Assembly (NCBI RefSeq): GCF_035046485.1
Contig: NC_085138.1
Location: forward strand, 295,288,256-295,352,255
Direction of reading: 5' to 3'
DNA from: Aedes albopictus
Lineage: Eukaryota > Arthropoda > Insecta > Diptera > Culicidae
Length of the DNA: 64,000 nucleotides
Of this stretch, positions 9,880-21,047 are shown one piece after another. The notes under the pieces were generated by a model that worked only from the letters and a program-made list of their open reading frames with translations, was not told the origin of the DNA and ran no database searches. The position numbers and the translations under genes are program-made. The stretch's first letter is position 1, and the number at the start of each line of letters is the position of its first letter.

Positions 9880-12390
9880 TGCATACACAATACCATACGG
9901 CGAACATTCTTTAAAAGCGTTTTAAACACACATATGTAGACGTTGTGCTTGATACTCGTTGCTTTGAAGCTTTCTTATTCTGAGTGAAAATAAATCAATA
10001 ATGAATTGTGGCTAAAATGAAAGAATAACTAGAAAGAATAGCCTATGTTTGAAAGAAGGATACATATCTAATGATCACATTAGCAGTTGGAATGCCAAAA
10101 AGTTTCTCAGTAGTATGGCTTGAAAGAACAACATATACTCAAAAAAGGGAAATCTTTGTTGAAAATATGGCCAACCACTTGGAGCACCGTTAGCTAGATA
10201 GGCTTGCGGATAAATCATTCGGGGTAATGAATCATTAAACGTAAAGGGCCATTCAGGGTAATGGCGATCGGGGTAATGGAATTCGGGGAAATGTCCTAAA
10301 GCCGCTAAAATTGCATTACCATTCAAAACATCTCAAAATTACTCAGGACTTTAAAAGTACGTCGTTTCAACTCACGTTGTTAAACGCTTGTTCTATAACA
10401 ATCTAAAGCATGCCAATTACACAAGTTTACAAAATAAAACGAAAGTCGTGAACTTCTGTCAACGACCAAAATTTTTGAAGCACAATTTAGTGCTGATTTC
10501 GAAACCGACCTTCAAAAAATTTAAAGTAGAACAGTTTTTGAGATTTAGCTCAATATCGAGTTTTGCAACTTTTCAAAATATGTAATTTACTAAAATTCAA
10601 ATATATTGCGTTTTGTTCAACCAATTTTAAATCTTTTTCCATAAACTAAAAGCTGAATACAATACCATTCGGTCATCTGAATACAGGTTTTGCGTCAGAT
10701 TGATGAAATTCAAGATATTGGCGAGTTTTAGGGACAATCTTCTTAAATTTTAGCAAAATTCCCTAATTTTTTTGAAGAAATGTATTTTTTTCAATAAGAA
10801 AAAACCAACTTAAAAATTCTTTCTCGACGTTTATTTGACATTTCATATGTAGGCGAGTTACAGTAAAAAATTCAGCTCAATCGGAGCATTGATTACGGAG
10901 AATGAGGTGTGTGAAGTGAGCGACGTTGCTTAAAAATAGAACAAAAATCGATTTCAAATCATCAACCTTGTATGGAAAGTCGAAAAATTTTCTGCTCTAC
11001 TGTAATTTTTTTCCTTCGCGATTTCGAACTCAGGGCATGATTCTACACCAAAAATGATCATCAGCTTACCGAGTTCAAAAATGCTGTAAACTAGTGTTAT
11101 CTGATTGTACACAGTGCTATTTGACTCCCTGGAAATACCACAGCTGCATTGTTCTATAGAGTTTGGTGCAAAACCATGGCAATTCATCTATGCATTCTCG
11201 GAGAACTGTGTAATCGCTTTACAAAAAAAAAAAACATCAAATTGTTCGTTCCAATCGATCTTCTCGGAACGTTGTTGCAGAAACCGATAGCAAATTTCCA
11301 ACAAACCAAAAAATTCCATTTCATACATCTCCCAAACAATCGCTGGGTTCCCCACTGAATACATAGATCAATCGATGCCCATCAAGTGAGTGGCGCTATC
11401 GTCCAAGTTATAAATATTCCATTGGGTTTCCGACCGACTGCCGCTAACAATGCGTTGTGTCCAGTCCACGTTGTCAGCAGCACCGGCCGTATCCCAGCAA
11501 CAATCCCAAATCGCTAAGCTTTCAACAAGGCCGCCCAGCAGCACCGACGACGACGACGGTCGACAATCGCATCGAAATAAAACTTCATTTCGATGATTTG
11601 TTTAGTTTCGAGAGATTTTATTTGTTGCTCCCCAGTGGGGTCATTCGTCGAAAAATATTCATGTTGATGTTTTTGTGAGCGTGTGCCAGGGACCACCGAG
11701 TCGTCTTTTCCCCTCATCATCCGAGGGTGGATGTCGAAGCATCCGACACCCGACAAAGAATGCTGCACATCATCGTGGTCGGGTCGGGCGAGCCTGGGCC
11801 TGACCGTCTTTCGAAGTCGATTGTTTGGCACACTGTTGGGCCGCGTCGCGGGCTGAATTTTCATAAACGTGCGGGGGAAAAAGTTGAATCCCACTGAAAC
11901 AGCTTATAAAGTTGGAAAAAGGCGCAGTTAGTGGGCGAAAATTGCCATCGTTTTCGCATCAGTCATGGGAACAACAAACGGTTTCCGATGTCTGTCGTCG
12001 TTGGCGACCGACCGACGACGAAGACGTCTACCCCCGAGAAGTGAAGGTCCGTGTGGAGAAAAGAATGAAGTTCGATAGAAGTCGGAGTCAATCGAATGGT
12101 GTAGAAGTCAAGCGGAAGGAATCACACATGGGTTTTAGAAATGAAATATTGACACACGTGCGTCATGAGGGGTAGCTTTTATTATTTTAAGAATCGAGTG
12201 ATTTCGCATCAAATTCTCGTGCTGTGTGGACTGCAACATGTATGCTGACGGAGGTTGTACACTAGCAAAAGCAATAAAACCTCGAATAAAACAGTACTTC
12301 CTAGTGATGGACCTTTTGACGGATCGGCTGAGACGTTTAACCATTTGAAGCCGAAATTTTTCCAAGCTTTATTATGGAGTTTTTTCCACG
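9880..12390. other. Unassigned AT-rich region, no gene supported
   Basis: No long open frame, no recognisable transposon ends and no RNA gene were found. A stretch with higher GC and no internal repetition (about 11400-12170, including CGACGACGACGG) may be single-copy mosquito DNA. Its short frames have no recognisable motif. Confidence 0.4.
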
Positions 12391-12397
12391 TTTTTTT

Positions 12398-14175
12398 ACC
12401 CTTCTTACACCCATAAGAAGGGTATAAATATCGCTCGAAAAACCGACTTTCGATCCGAGGCCCGGAGGGCCGAGTCTCATATACCAATGAACTCAGCTCG
12501 ACGAACTGAACAAATGTCTGTATGTGTGTGTGTGTGTGTATGTGTGTATGTGTGTGTGTGTGTGTATGTGCGTTACAAAAAAAAGTCACGCACGTTTCTC
12601 AGCCGTCTGTCAACCGATTTGAGTTCTCTTGGAAGCAAATGAAAGCTACTACATCCTAGTAGAACGCTATTGATTTTTTTTTCGATTGGACGTTTGGTTA
12701 CCGAGATATCTCTCAAAGAGTACGTATGAGTCATACTTCTAAACTTTTTAAGATTTTTGACCAAGTGTATCATAATAAATATTTCGGCCGTTTGTCAATC
12801 GATTTGAGTTCTCTTGGCACCAAATGAAAGCTACAGCATCCTAGTAGATCACCCAGAAATTTTATTTCGTTTGGACATTTGGTTACAGAGATATCTTTCG
12901 AAGAGTACTTAGGATTTATACAACTAAACTTTTTGAGATTTTTGACCAATTGTATAATAATAAATATCTTAGCCGTCTGTCAACCGATCTCGGTTATCCT
13001 GGCACCAAATGAAAGCTACAACATTCTAGTAGAACCCTATACAATTTCATTAGGATTGGACATTTGATTACCGAGATATCTTTCAAAGAGTACTTGGGAG
13101 TAATACAGGTAAACTTTTTGAGAGATTTTGGACCAAGGGTACCATAATAAATATCTCAGCCATCTGTCAACTGATTTGGGTTCTCTAAGCACCAAATGAA
13201 AGCTACAATATCCTTGTATAAGGCCCTGAAATTTTATTTCGATTCGACATTTGATTACTGAGATATCTTACGAAGAGTATTTCAATAAATTCTTTTTACC
13301 CTTCTTACACCCATAAGAAGGGTATAAATATCGCTCGAAAAACCGACTTTCGATCCGAGGCCCGGAGGGCCGAGTCTCATATACCACTGAACTCAGCTCG
13401 ACGGACTGAGCAAATGTCTGTATGTGTGTGTATGTGTGTGTGTGTATGTGCGTTACAAAAAAAAGTCACGCACGTTTCTCAGCCGTCTGTCAACCGATTT
13501 GAGTTCTCTTGGAAGCAAATGAAAGCTACTACATCCTAGTAGAACGCTATTGAATTTTTTTTCGATTGGACGTTTGGTTATCGAGATATATCTCGAAGAG
13601 TACTTATTAGTCATACATCTAAACTTTTTGAGATTTTTGACCAAGTGTATCATAATAAATATTTCGGCCGTTTTTCAATCGATTTGGGTTCTCTTGGCAC
13701 CAAATGAAAGCTACAGCATCCTAGTAGATCGCCCAGAAATTTTATTTCGATTGGACATTTGGTTACAGAGATATCTTTCGAAGAGTACTTAGGATTTATA
13801 CAACTAAACCTTTTGAAATTTTTGACCAAGTGTATAATAATAAATATCTTAGCTGTCTGTCAACCGATTTCGGTTATCCTGGCACCAAATGAAAGCTACA
13901 ACATTCTAGTAGAACCCTATACAATTTCATTAGGATTGGACATTTGGTTACCGAGATATCTTTCAAAGAGTACTTAGGATTTATACAACTAAACTTTTTG
14001 AGAGATTTTCACCAAGGGTACCATCATAAATATCTCAGCCGTCTGTCAACCGATTTGGGTTCTCTAAGCACCAAATGAAAGCTACAATATCGTTGTATAA
14101 GGCCCTGAAATTTGATTTCGATTCGACATTTGATTACTGAGATATCTTACGAAGAGTATTTCAATAAATTCTTTT
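12398..14175 (+). repeat. Family B head units with about 185-bp monomers, duplicated
   Basis: The phrase GCCGTCTGTCAACCGAT recurs at about 12602, 12787, 12972 and 13159 in unit 1, and from 13481 in unit 2. Steps are 185-187 bp. Each monomer also holds CACCAAATGAAAGCTACA and an ATTACNGAGATATCTNNCGAAGAGTA-like block. Unit 2 is a near copy of unit 1 with scattered substitutions. Confidence 0.85.
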
Positions 14176-14179
14176 TTAT

Positions 14180-15705
14180 TTATTATTATATTCACTTGTT
14201 ATCTTGCATTAGTTTTTGACCAGTCAATAAGAAATTATTTTTCAATTAATAATGCTGACCCCATACAAAGTGTATTCTAGCAGGTTATTGTTTTCAACAA
14301 AATTATAAATAACAAATTACAAATACACAGGAATTTTATGAAAACTAACATATTGTAAAAGCTTTGAATTTATATGTTGGGGAAAAATGCAAGAACCGGA
14401 CAGCCAAAATAACTAGCTAATGCCAAAACTGATTAACTTAGTAGACATATCATTTTTGTCCTTTCTACACCATAACCATGAATACCAAGTACTTCGGAAC
14501 TAATTTAATCGACTGATTAAGAGATATTAGACAAAGTGAATCTTGCTGATTCTTAGCCATTTGTTAGTTGATTCAAGATCTTTTGGCAGTTAACAAAAGA
14601 TACAATATTCCAGAATATGTAAGCTATTTTTTTAACATTCCTTACAAGATTCTAGGTGGTGTCTGGCATTTCTGACAGTTTAGTCTATGGTCCATGATGC
14701 TATTTTGGAAACCAATCCACTAGATGCCAAATCCACAATATTTTATAGAACTTTTGGTCAATTACACAAAATAAATATGTTAAATACAAATAATACAACA
14801 ATAATTTTGATAAGTGTAAGAAGGGTTCTGTTCACCATAGGTGGATTAAATCGGGTTTTTATTATTATATTCACTTGTTATCTTGCATTAGTTTTTCACC
14901 AGTCTATGGGAAATTATTTTTCTATAAATTATGCTGATCTCATACAAAGTGTATTCTAGCAGGTTAATGTTTTCAACAAAATTATAATTAACAAACTACA
15001 AATACACAGGAATTTTATGAAAACTAACAATATGTTGAATGAAAGCTTTGAATTTATATATTGTGGGAAAAATGCAAGAACCAGACAGCCAAAATAACTA
15101 GCTAATGCCAAAACTGATTAACTTAGTAGATATATCATTTTTGTCATTTTTACACCATAACCATGAATACCAAGTACTTCGGAGCTAATTTATTCGACTG
15201 ATTAAGAGATATTGGACAAAGTGCATCTCGCTGATTTTCTTATCCATTTGTTAATCGATTCAAGATTATTTGGCAGTTAACAAAAGATACAATATTCCAG
15301 AATATGAAAGCTATTTATTTAACATTCCATATAAGATTCTAGCAGGTTTCTGGCATTTCTGGTAAGTCCATGGTCTGATGCTATTTTGGGAACCAATTCA
15401 CTAGATGTCAAATCCACAATATTTTCTAGAACTTTTGGTCAATCACACAAAATAAATTTGCTTAATACGCATAATACAACAATATTTTTAATAAGTGTAA
15501 GAAGGGTTCTGTTCACCATAGGGGCTGTCCATTTATTACGTAAGGTAATTTTCACGATTTTCGACACCCCCACCCCCCCTTGTAAGATTTTTTGTATGAA
15601 AGCCCAAATATTTTTGTATGACGCGTAAGATTTCTCAAACCCCCCCTCCCCCCATAAACACTTACGTAATTAATGGACGGCCCCATAGGTGGATTAAATC
15701 GGGTT
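14180..15705 (+). repeat. Family B tail units, tandem duplicate of about 680 bp
   Basis: TTATTATATTCACTTGTTAT begins both copies (about 14183 and 14862), and GTGTAAGAAGGGTTCTG ends both (14814 and 15495). The copies hold decayed monomers (GCCATTTGTTAGTTGATTCA). Copy 2 contains the MITE at 15521-15684. Short frames repeated in both copies are not genes. Confidence 0.8.
15521..15684. mobile_element. C-tract MITE copy M4 (GGGGCTGTCCAT family), with empty site
   Basis: The inverted ends are GGGGCTGTCCATTTATTACG and, read inward from the right, GGGGCCGTCCATTAATTACG. The inside carries two C runs and a TTTTTGTATGA phrase. It is flanked by ATA (15518-15520 and 15685-15687). The other tail copy (14833-14843) shows the uninterrupted sequence CACCATAGGTG, so ATA is a true 3-bp duplication. 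Confidence 0.85.
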
Positions 15706-16060
15706 TTTTTCTGTACTTTTGGTGGTCAACAGCATAAAAATGGTATAATATTATACAGAATATTTTTTCTGGATATCCTAGGTCATCCAAACTGTTCTTG
15801 AGTATAGATCTCAAAGCCTTCGGGTGTAACGGTAATTTCTTTCATTATACAAAGCTACGATTTGTAATCTATCATGTCCAGAAAGTCTTCTGAAAGCTAC
15901 AGGGGTTGTTTTTATCAACTAAGCTTCAGTCTAAGCTAAGCTATGGTCTTCGGTGTATTGTTGTGGAGCTGGAATACCTCAAAATATCTCATGATATGCC
16001 AGGGGGATTACAGATTACAGTTTAAAGTTCATTGTGAGAATAACTACTGTTACTATCAAG
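15706..16060. other. AT-rich leader to the 300-bp tandem repeat
   Basis: No gene is supported. It contains phrases that may be a decayed first unit of the following array. Confidence 0.3.
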
Positions 16061-16990
16061 AGCTTAACTTCATGTTAGTTTGGACAACCCTCAATATTCC
16101 AAAGGTTCATAATAATATATAGTAGACTTCACGTTGGTCCAGTCACCGCGATTGATTATGAAACGTTACTCAATATGTCATATATAGCTGATGTTACGAG
16201 AGCAGAGCTCAAAGATAGTTTGGCTGACCTGGAACATTCCCATAGTGTCTCTAAACGACAGTTGAGATTTAAATTATGCCATGCTATTATTTATGGTGGA
16301 AACACAAGTTTTTCTTGTAGATTTGAAGGACTTTATTATAGACCAGTTTGGACGAACCTGAATATCCCAAAGGTTTAAAATAGAAAAGTAGACTTCAGAT
16401 TGGTCCAGAAACCACAGATAAATATGCAATTTTACTCAGTATAGCAGATATGGCTGTTGTTACGAATGCAGACCTGGAGTCCTGAACTCCAATGTAGTTT
16501 GGCTGACCTGGAATATCCCTGTAATGTCTATAAATGACATAGTAGATTTCATGAGCTTCGAGGATCCCAGCAGATTATGCCATGCTATTATTTATGGTGA
16601 AAACACATAAAGTTATTCTAGTGGATTCGAAGGACTTCATTATAGAACAGTTGGGATGACCCTGAATGTCCCAAAGGTTTATTATAAGCTAGTATATACC
16701 ATACGGTATATAGACTTCAGATTTCTCCAGTTACTGCGGTTGATTATGCAACATTACTCTGTACAACAGATATGGTTACGAGTGTAACCTGAAGTTCTGA
16801 ACTCCAAGGTAGAATATCCCTATAGTGTCTATAAATGACATTGTTGATGTCAAGAGTTTCACGGATCCCAGAAGGTTATGCAAAGCTATTATTTGAGGCG
16901 AAAATGCATAGAATTATTCTCGTAGATTTGATGGACTTCATTATAAGACAGTTTGAAACACCTAGAACATCCCAGAATATAAAACACCTT
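16060..16990. repeat. About 300-bp tandem repeat, roughly three units
   Basis: TTATGCCATGCTATTATTTA occurs at about 16273 and 16572, and a diverged copy lies at 16874. Associated phrases (CCCAAAGGTTTA, GTAGACTTCA, GGCTGACCTGGAA) keep the same 299-302-bp spacing. It is non-coding. Confidence 0.75.
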
Positions 16991-17012
16991 TTGATATTCG
17001 TGATGAAGGCTA

Positions 17013-17181
17013 ACCCAAGTAACACACATGTTATATAAGAGTTACGACAGCGCAAGTTTTGGTTGTTTAGAAGTATATATTACGTAATTCTAACATTGTG
17101 TTGAAATAACGTCAAATAAACTTCTATACAACCAAAACTTGCGCTGTCGTAACTAATATATAACGTGTGTGTTGCTTGGGA
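17013..17181. mobile_element. Short foldback MITE
   Basis: The ends are inverted over about 55 bp: CCCAAGTAACACACATGTTA on the left, matched on the right by TAACGTGTGTGTTGCTTGGG. TTACGACAGCGCAAGTTTTG is also matched. The loop is about 60 bp. No convincing target duplication was found. Confidence 0.75.
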
Positions 17182-17790
17182 AATGAATACATATAAACGT
17201 AACCCACATCCAAATTCAGCTTTTAGAACAACTGGTATGTCAATTATTTCGTTTTTCCAAATTTCATGGTGTTCAGGAGTTCTAGGTTATCAATGAATGC
17301 CCAAATACAAATATTCCCATTTATTCCTAATAGAGCACTCAAGTTGCAACAACTTTGCCAAAGACAGTATTCTGTTCTATCGAATGGGTGAATTTAGACA
17401 GCCGTTTCTATGTTGGGGTCATATATGACCTCTTCTGCTGGAAACGAGGTTTATTATTCATCCGAAGTTTTGACATTGTATGTGTGCCTTTTTTGGGGTA
17501 AATAAGTTTATTTTTTTTCGGATGCAGGCGTCATGACTGATGGTAAACTGGGCGTGTCAGTGCAATACCTGTAAGTAGAAGAAACTCAAGCAGAAAAAAG
17601 TTGTTGAGTCAAGTTCGACACAGAAGACTATCTTACAGTTGAGGTCGAAATACCTCACGGAATCTTGAAGAATAACCAGTGCTGGCATTGTGAAATCAAT
17701 ACTGGTTACTCAAGCGTCCCTATACTGATACGCCCCAAAAAATGATTTGACTGTCGCTTGAGTCCCTTTTATGGGTTTAGCAAGAGTTAT
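17182..17790. other. No gene seen
   Basis: AT-rich sequence without repeats of note. It contains TTGGGGTCATATATGACCTC, a small palindrome. Confidence 0.4.
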
Positions 17791-18098
17791 TCTAAAAAAT
17801 CCTGGACCTCCGGGGTCATCACCAGAAATTTTTTCTGGGATTCTTTGAGGATTTGCCAAAGCTTTCTAGAATGATTACAGAAAGAAGAATCTCGCAAGAT
17901 TTCTAAGAATGATTTACGCTGGAACTCATGTATAGATTACCTTGTCCCTGCCCATTGCCATCTTTGAAAATTGCTCCAAGGATTCCTCCAGAGATTCTTT
18001 CAGGAACTCCCTCAGAAAATTTCCCTTGAGACTTCTTCAGGAGTTTCTCAAGAAATTTCTCAAAAGTATTACTTGCAAGGATCGACTGAAATTCTTAA

Positions 18099-18532
18099 CT
18101 TTGAACTTTTAGTGGCTACGCAGTCTTTATTCTTAAAACGGGTTTATTATCTACCCAACGTTTCGGCACTTAGGGATGGTGCCTTCATCAGGGGGAAAAT
18201 AATGTTCTCGTTTCGTCTCTCGTGTTTCGGCTAACTTTAACTGTCCTGACTCTAATTGTTTGGTACATGACTCAATAACACTTCGGTGAACTTATGTGGA
18301 CTTTTTGCTAATGGCGCCATTAGCAAAAAGTCCACATAAGTTCACCGAAGTGTTATTGAGTCATGTACCAAACAATTAGAGTCAGGACAGTTAAAGTTAG
18401 CCGAAACACGAGAGACGAAACGAGAACATTATTTTCCCCCTGATGAAGGCACCATCCCTAAGTGCCGAAACGTTGGGTAGATAATAAACCCGTTTTAAGA
18501 ATAAAGACTGCGTAGCCACCAAAAGTTCAAAG
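18099..18532. mobile_element. 434-bp near-perfect palindrome with hammerhead-like motifs
   Basis: Two arms of about 217 bp meet at ATGGCGCCAT (18311-18320). Outer ends are CTTTGAACTTTT and AAAAGTTCAAAG. In the right arm, CTGATGA (18440-18446), GGCAC (18448-18452), a 9-nt loop, GTGCC (18462-18466) and GAAAC are in the order of a hammerhead ribozyme core. The left arm holds the mirror copy. One extra A lies between CTGATGA and the stem, which departs from the canonical core. Penelope-like elements often carry hammerheads in such inverted arrangements. Assignment to a Penelope terminal repeat is inference. Confidence 0.7.
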
Positions 18533-18655
18533 TTTCTCAAAAGTTTCATCCTTAAACTAGTCCACGGGTTTCCTCAAAAATTCCTTTCAAAATTCCTCTT
18601 GGGATTCCTCAAGTAAATTCTTTTAAGAATTGCCACATAAGTTCATGCTTATATA

Positions 18656-18930
18656 GCCCATATAGCCGAGGCGGTAAACGCACGGGTATTCAGCATGACC
18701 ATGCTGAGGGTGACGGGTTCGATTCCCGGTCGGTCCAGGATCTTTTCGTAAGGGAAATTTCCTTGACTTCCTTGGGCATAGAGTATCTTCGTGCCTGCCA
18801 CACGATATACACATGCAAAATGGTCATTGGCAGAGGAAGCTCTCAGTTAATAACTGTGGAAGTGCTCATAGAACACTAAGCTGAGAAGCAGGCCTTGTCC
18901 TAGGAGGACGTTACGCCAAGAAGAGGAGGA
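18656..18930 (+). mobile_element. tRNA-derived SINE, head type 1
   Basis: The tRNA-like head is GCCGAGGCGGTAAACGC (A box) with GGGTTCGATTCCC (B box, 18714-18726). An unrelated body follows (CATAGAGTATCTTCGTGCC, then CATGCAAAATGGTCATTGG and GTGGAAGTGCTCATAGAAC). It ends in AAGAAGAGGAGGA, a triplet-like tail. The layout recalls the Aedes Feilai SINE, but I cannot confirm the family. It is not a functional tRNA gene. Confidence 0.8.
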
Positions 18931-19203
18931 TAGCTCATGCTCAAGAATAATATTGTTTCATTTTTTCCAGGAGCTTTCTTTGGGATTTATCTGAAAGTTT
19001 GTTCTTCTAGTGCCTTCTCAAAGGGTTTCTCCAGGTATTGCTCCAAACGTTTCTTCAAAAGCTGTTGTTCCAAGAAAAAAAATCCACAAAGATTCGGAGA
19101 TTCCATCAGTCTTAGGTTTTCCTTTAGAATTACAGATTATTTTTTTCAGAAAATCTTCAGATAATAGTTTGAATTTCTCCAGAGGTTCCTTCAGGTCCAC
19201 CTC

Positions 19204-19476
19204 TCCTCTTCTTGGCGTAACGTCCTCACTAGGACAAAGCCTGCTTCTCAGCTTAGTGTTCTATGAGCACTTCCACAGTTATTAACTGAGAGCTTCCTCT
19301 GCCAATGACCATTTTGCATGTGTATATCGTGTGGCAGGCACGAAGATACTCTATGCCCAAGGAAGTCAAGAAAATTTCCTTTACGAAAAGATCCTGGACC
19401 GACCGGGAATCGAACCCGTCACCCTCAGCATGGTCATGCTGAATACCCGTGCGTTTACCGCCTCGGCTATATGGGC
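19204..19476 (-). mobile_element. tRNA-derived SINE, head type 1, second copy
   Basis: The reverse complement of the SINE at 18656, nearly full length. The B box reads GGGAATCGAACCC on plus. It lies only 270 bp from the first copy in opposite orientation, so the pair could form a large hairpin in RNA. Confidence 0.8.
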
Positions 19477-21047
19477 CCGTATTACTGGTATTACTGTATT
19501 TATTCAGGTCCTTCAGGTATAACTGTATTTATTCAGGGATTTTTCCGAGTCTTTTTTTAATTCCTCTATAAATTCTCAAGAGATTCTTCTGGAATTTGTA
19601 ATAGTTCCTTCAGGTATTTCTACTTGAGTTCTTAAGGCATTTTTGTGAAGAGAGTTCTCTAGTTCTTCTAGGTATTATTTCAAAGATCCCATCAAAATAT
19701 ATTTATTTTATTTCTTCCGTGGGTCTCTGAAGAATTCATCCGTGAATTCTTCTCAGAAAATAAATAAAAATGTTTTGTCCTTAAGAATTATCTCTAGTAT
19801 TCCTTCCGAGATCCCTCAGAGGTCCCTCAGAAATTTATTGAGGAATTTATTCCTTAATTGATCCAGTACTTTTGTCTGCGATATCTGCAGACATTTTTTT
19901 TAAAAGATTCCTTTAGAAATTTCTTTATGGATTTTTCCTGAATCCCTCTAGAAACTACTGAAGATTTTTTATTTACAGAAGTCTCCCATGTTTTTTTACG
20001 AAAGTTATAAGAAATTGTCAGGTGTTTGTTCAGGTAATTCCCTAGGCATTCAAGTATGAATTGATAAAAAGGCAACTTCAGAATGTGTTTTCATTAAAGA
20101 ATTGAGATTTATTTAATAATTCTTTAGTAAGTTTTTGAGAAATTTCTGAAAAAACTTCTGAAAAATCCTAGGAAGTATCTATCTGTACAAATTTTGCATG
20201 GATATCTAAAGACATTCCAGGAGATAACTTTGATGGAACCACAATTTCTAATAAATATATCTTGTAGGAATTTAGGCTGGAGCCACTGAAGGAAATTATC
20301 AAAGAACTCTTGAAAACATCCTGGGAAGAATTTCTGAAGAATTATCTGTATGATTTGAAAGAAAGATTTCAGAGAAATTTATAGTCAGAAAAAAAATCCA
20401 ATAGAAAAACTTTTGAAAAAAACCCCTTGATAAAGTTCCCAACACTTTGAAAATTCTCTGAAATTTATTCTCAAAGAAATTTTAGAAGGAATCCCTGTAG
20501 GAATTTATGAAAGAAACTCTGAATGAATGAGAAAAGATTCATTGGAATCTCTATAAAAATCTTGGAAAGTACTTTTGACTTGTAGTAATCCCTACCTGAA
20601 TGACTGAAAATAATAATGCAAGAGTCTATGGAGGAATTCCTGCAGAATTTTCTGGATGAATCCCTGAAGAAATTTCTAAACACATTTCTGTGGAAATTTT
20701 CAAAGGAAGCCCTACCTAGACCGATAGCTGAAATTTTTTCTGTTGAACTGATCGAATACCTAAACGAATTCCTGAAGAAATATCTGGACAATTATTTCCT
20801 GAAGAACGCCTGGAAAAAAATGTTAGAGAATCTTTGAAAGAATTTCTACAGAAAATTCAGAAAGAATCACGAAGAAAATTCAACAAGTTTTTCAAACAAA
20901 TCCCTAGTAGAAATTTGAAAATAATTTCTGGACGAGTTTTAGAAGGAACTCATAGAAATCTACCTTAAAAATTCTTGAAGTAATTTCTAGAGAAATTAAT
21001 GAGGAAATATTTGAAGGAGGCCCTAGAGAAATTTCATGAATAAAATA

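Larger units (their letters stand above)
12398..15705 (+). mobile_element. Family B tandem-repeat element, head-head-tail-tail
   Basis: The head hairpin has arms CCCTTCTTA and TAAGAAGGG (12399-12422). The block CGACTTTCGATCCGAGGC, then GAGTCTCATATACCAAT and CTCAGCTCGACGAACTGA, clearly parallels family A. A TG tract and about 185-bp monomers follow. The head-plus-monomer unit occurs twice at a 900-bp step (12401, 13301). A tail unit also occurs twice, about 680 bp apart. Each tail ends with GTGTAAGAAGGG (complement of the head arm), a CACC-ATA-GGTG hairpin and GGATTAAATCGGGTTTTT. A 164-bp MITE interrupts the last tail. It has no coding capacity. Confidence 0.7.

Noticed and set aside
18656..18740. 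A tRNA gene at the SINE heads (also 27074, 38408, 40878, 41400, 51560)
   Set aside because: All are followed by SINE bodies, several are repeated in the window, and their cloverleafs are imperfect.
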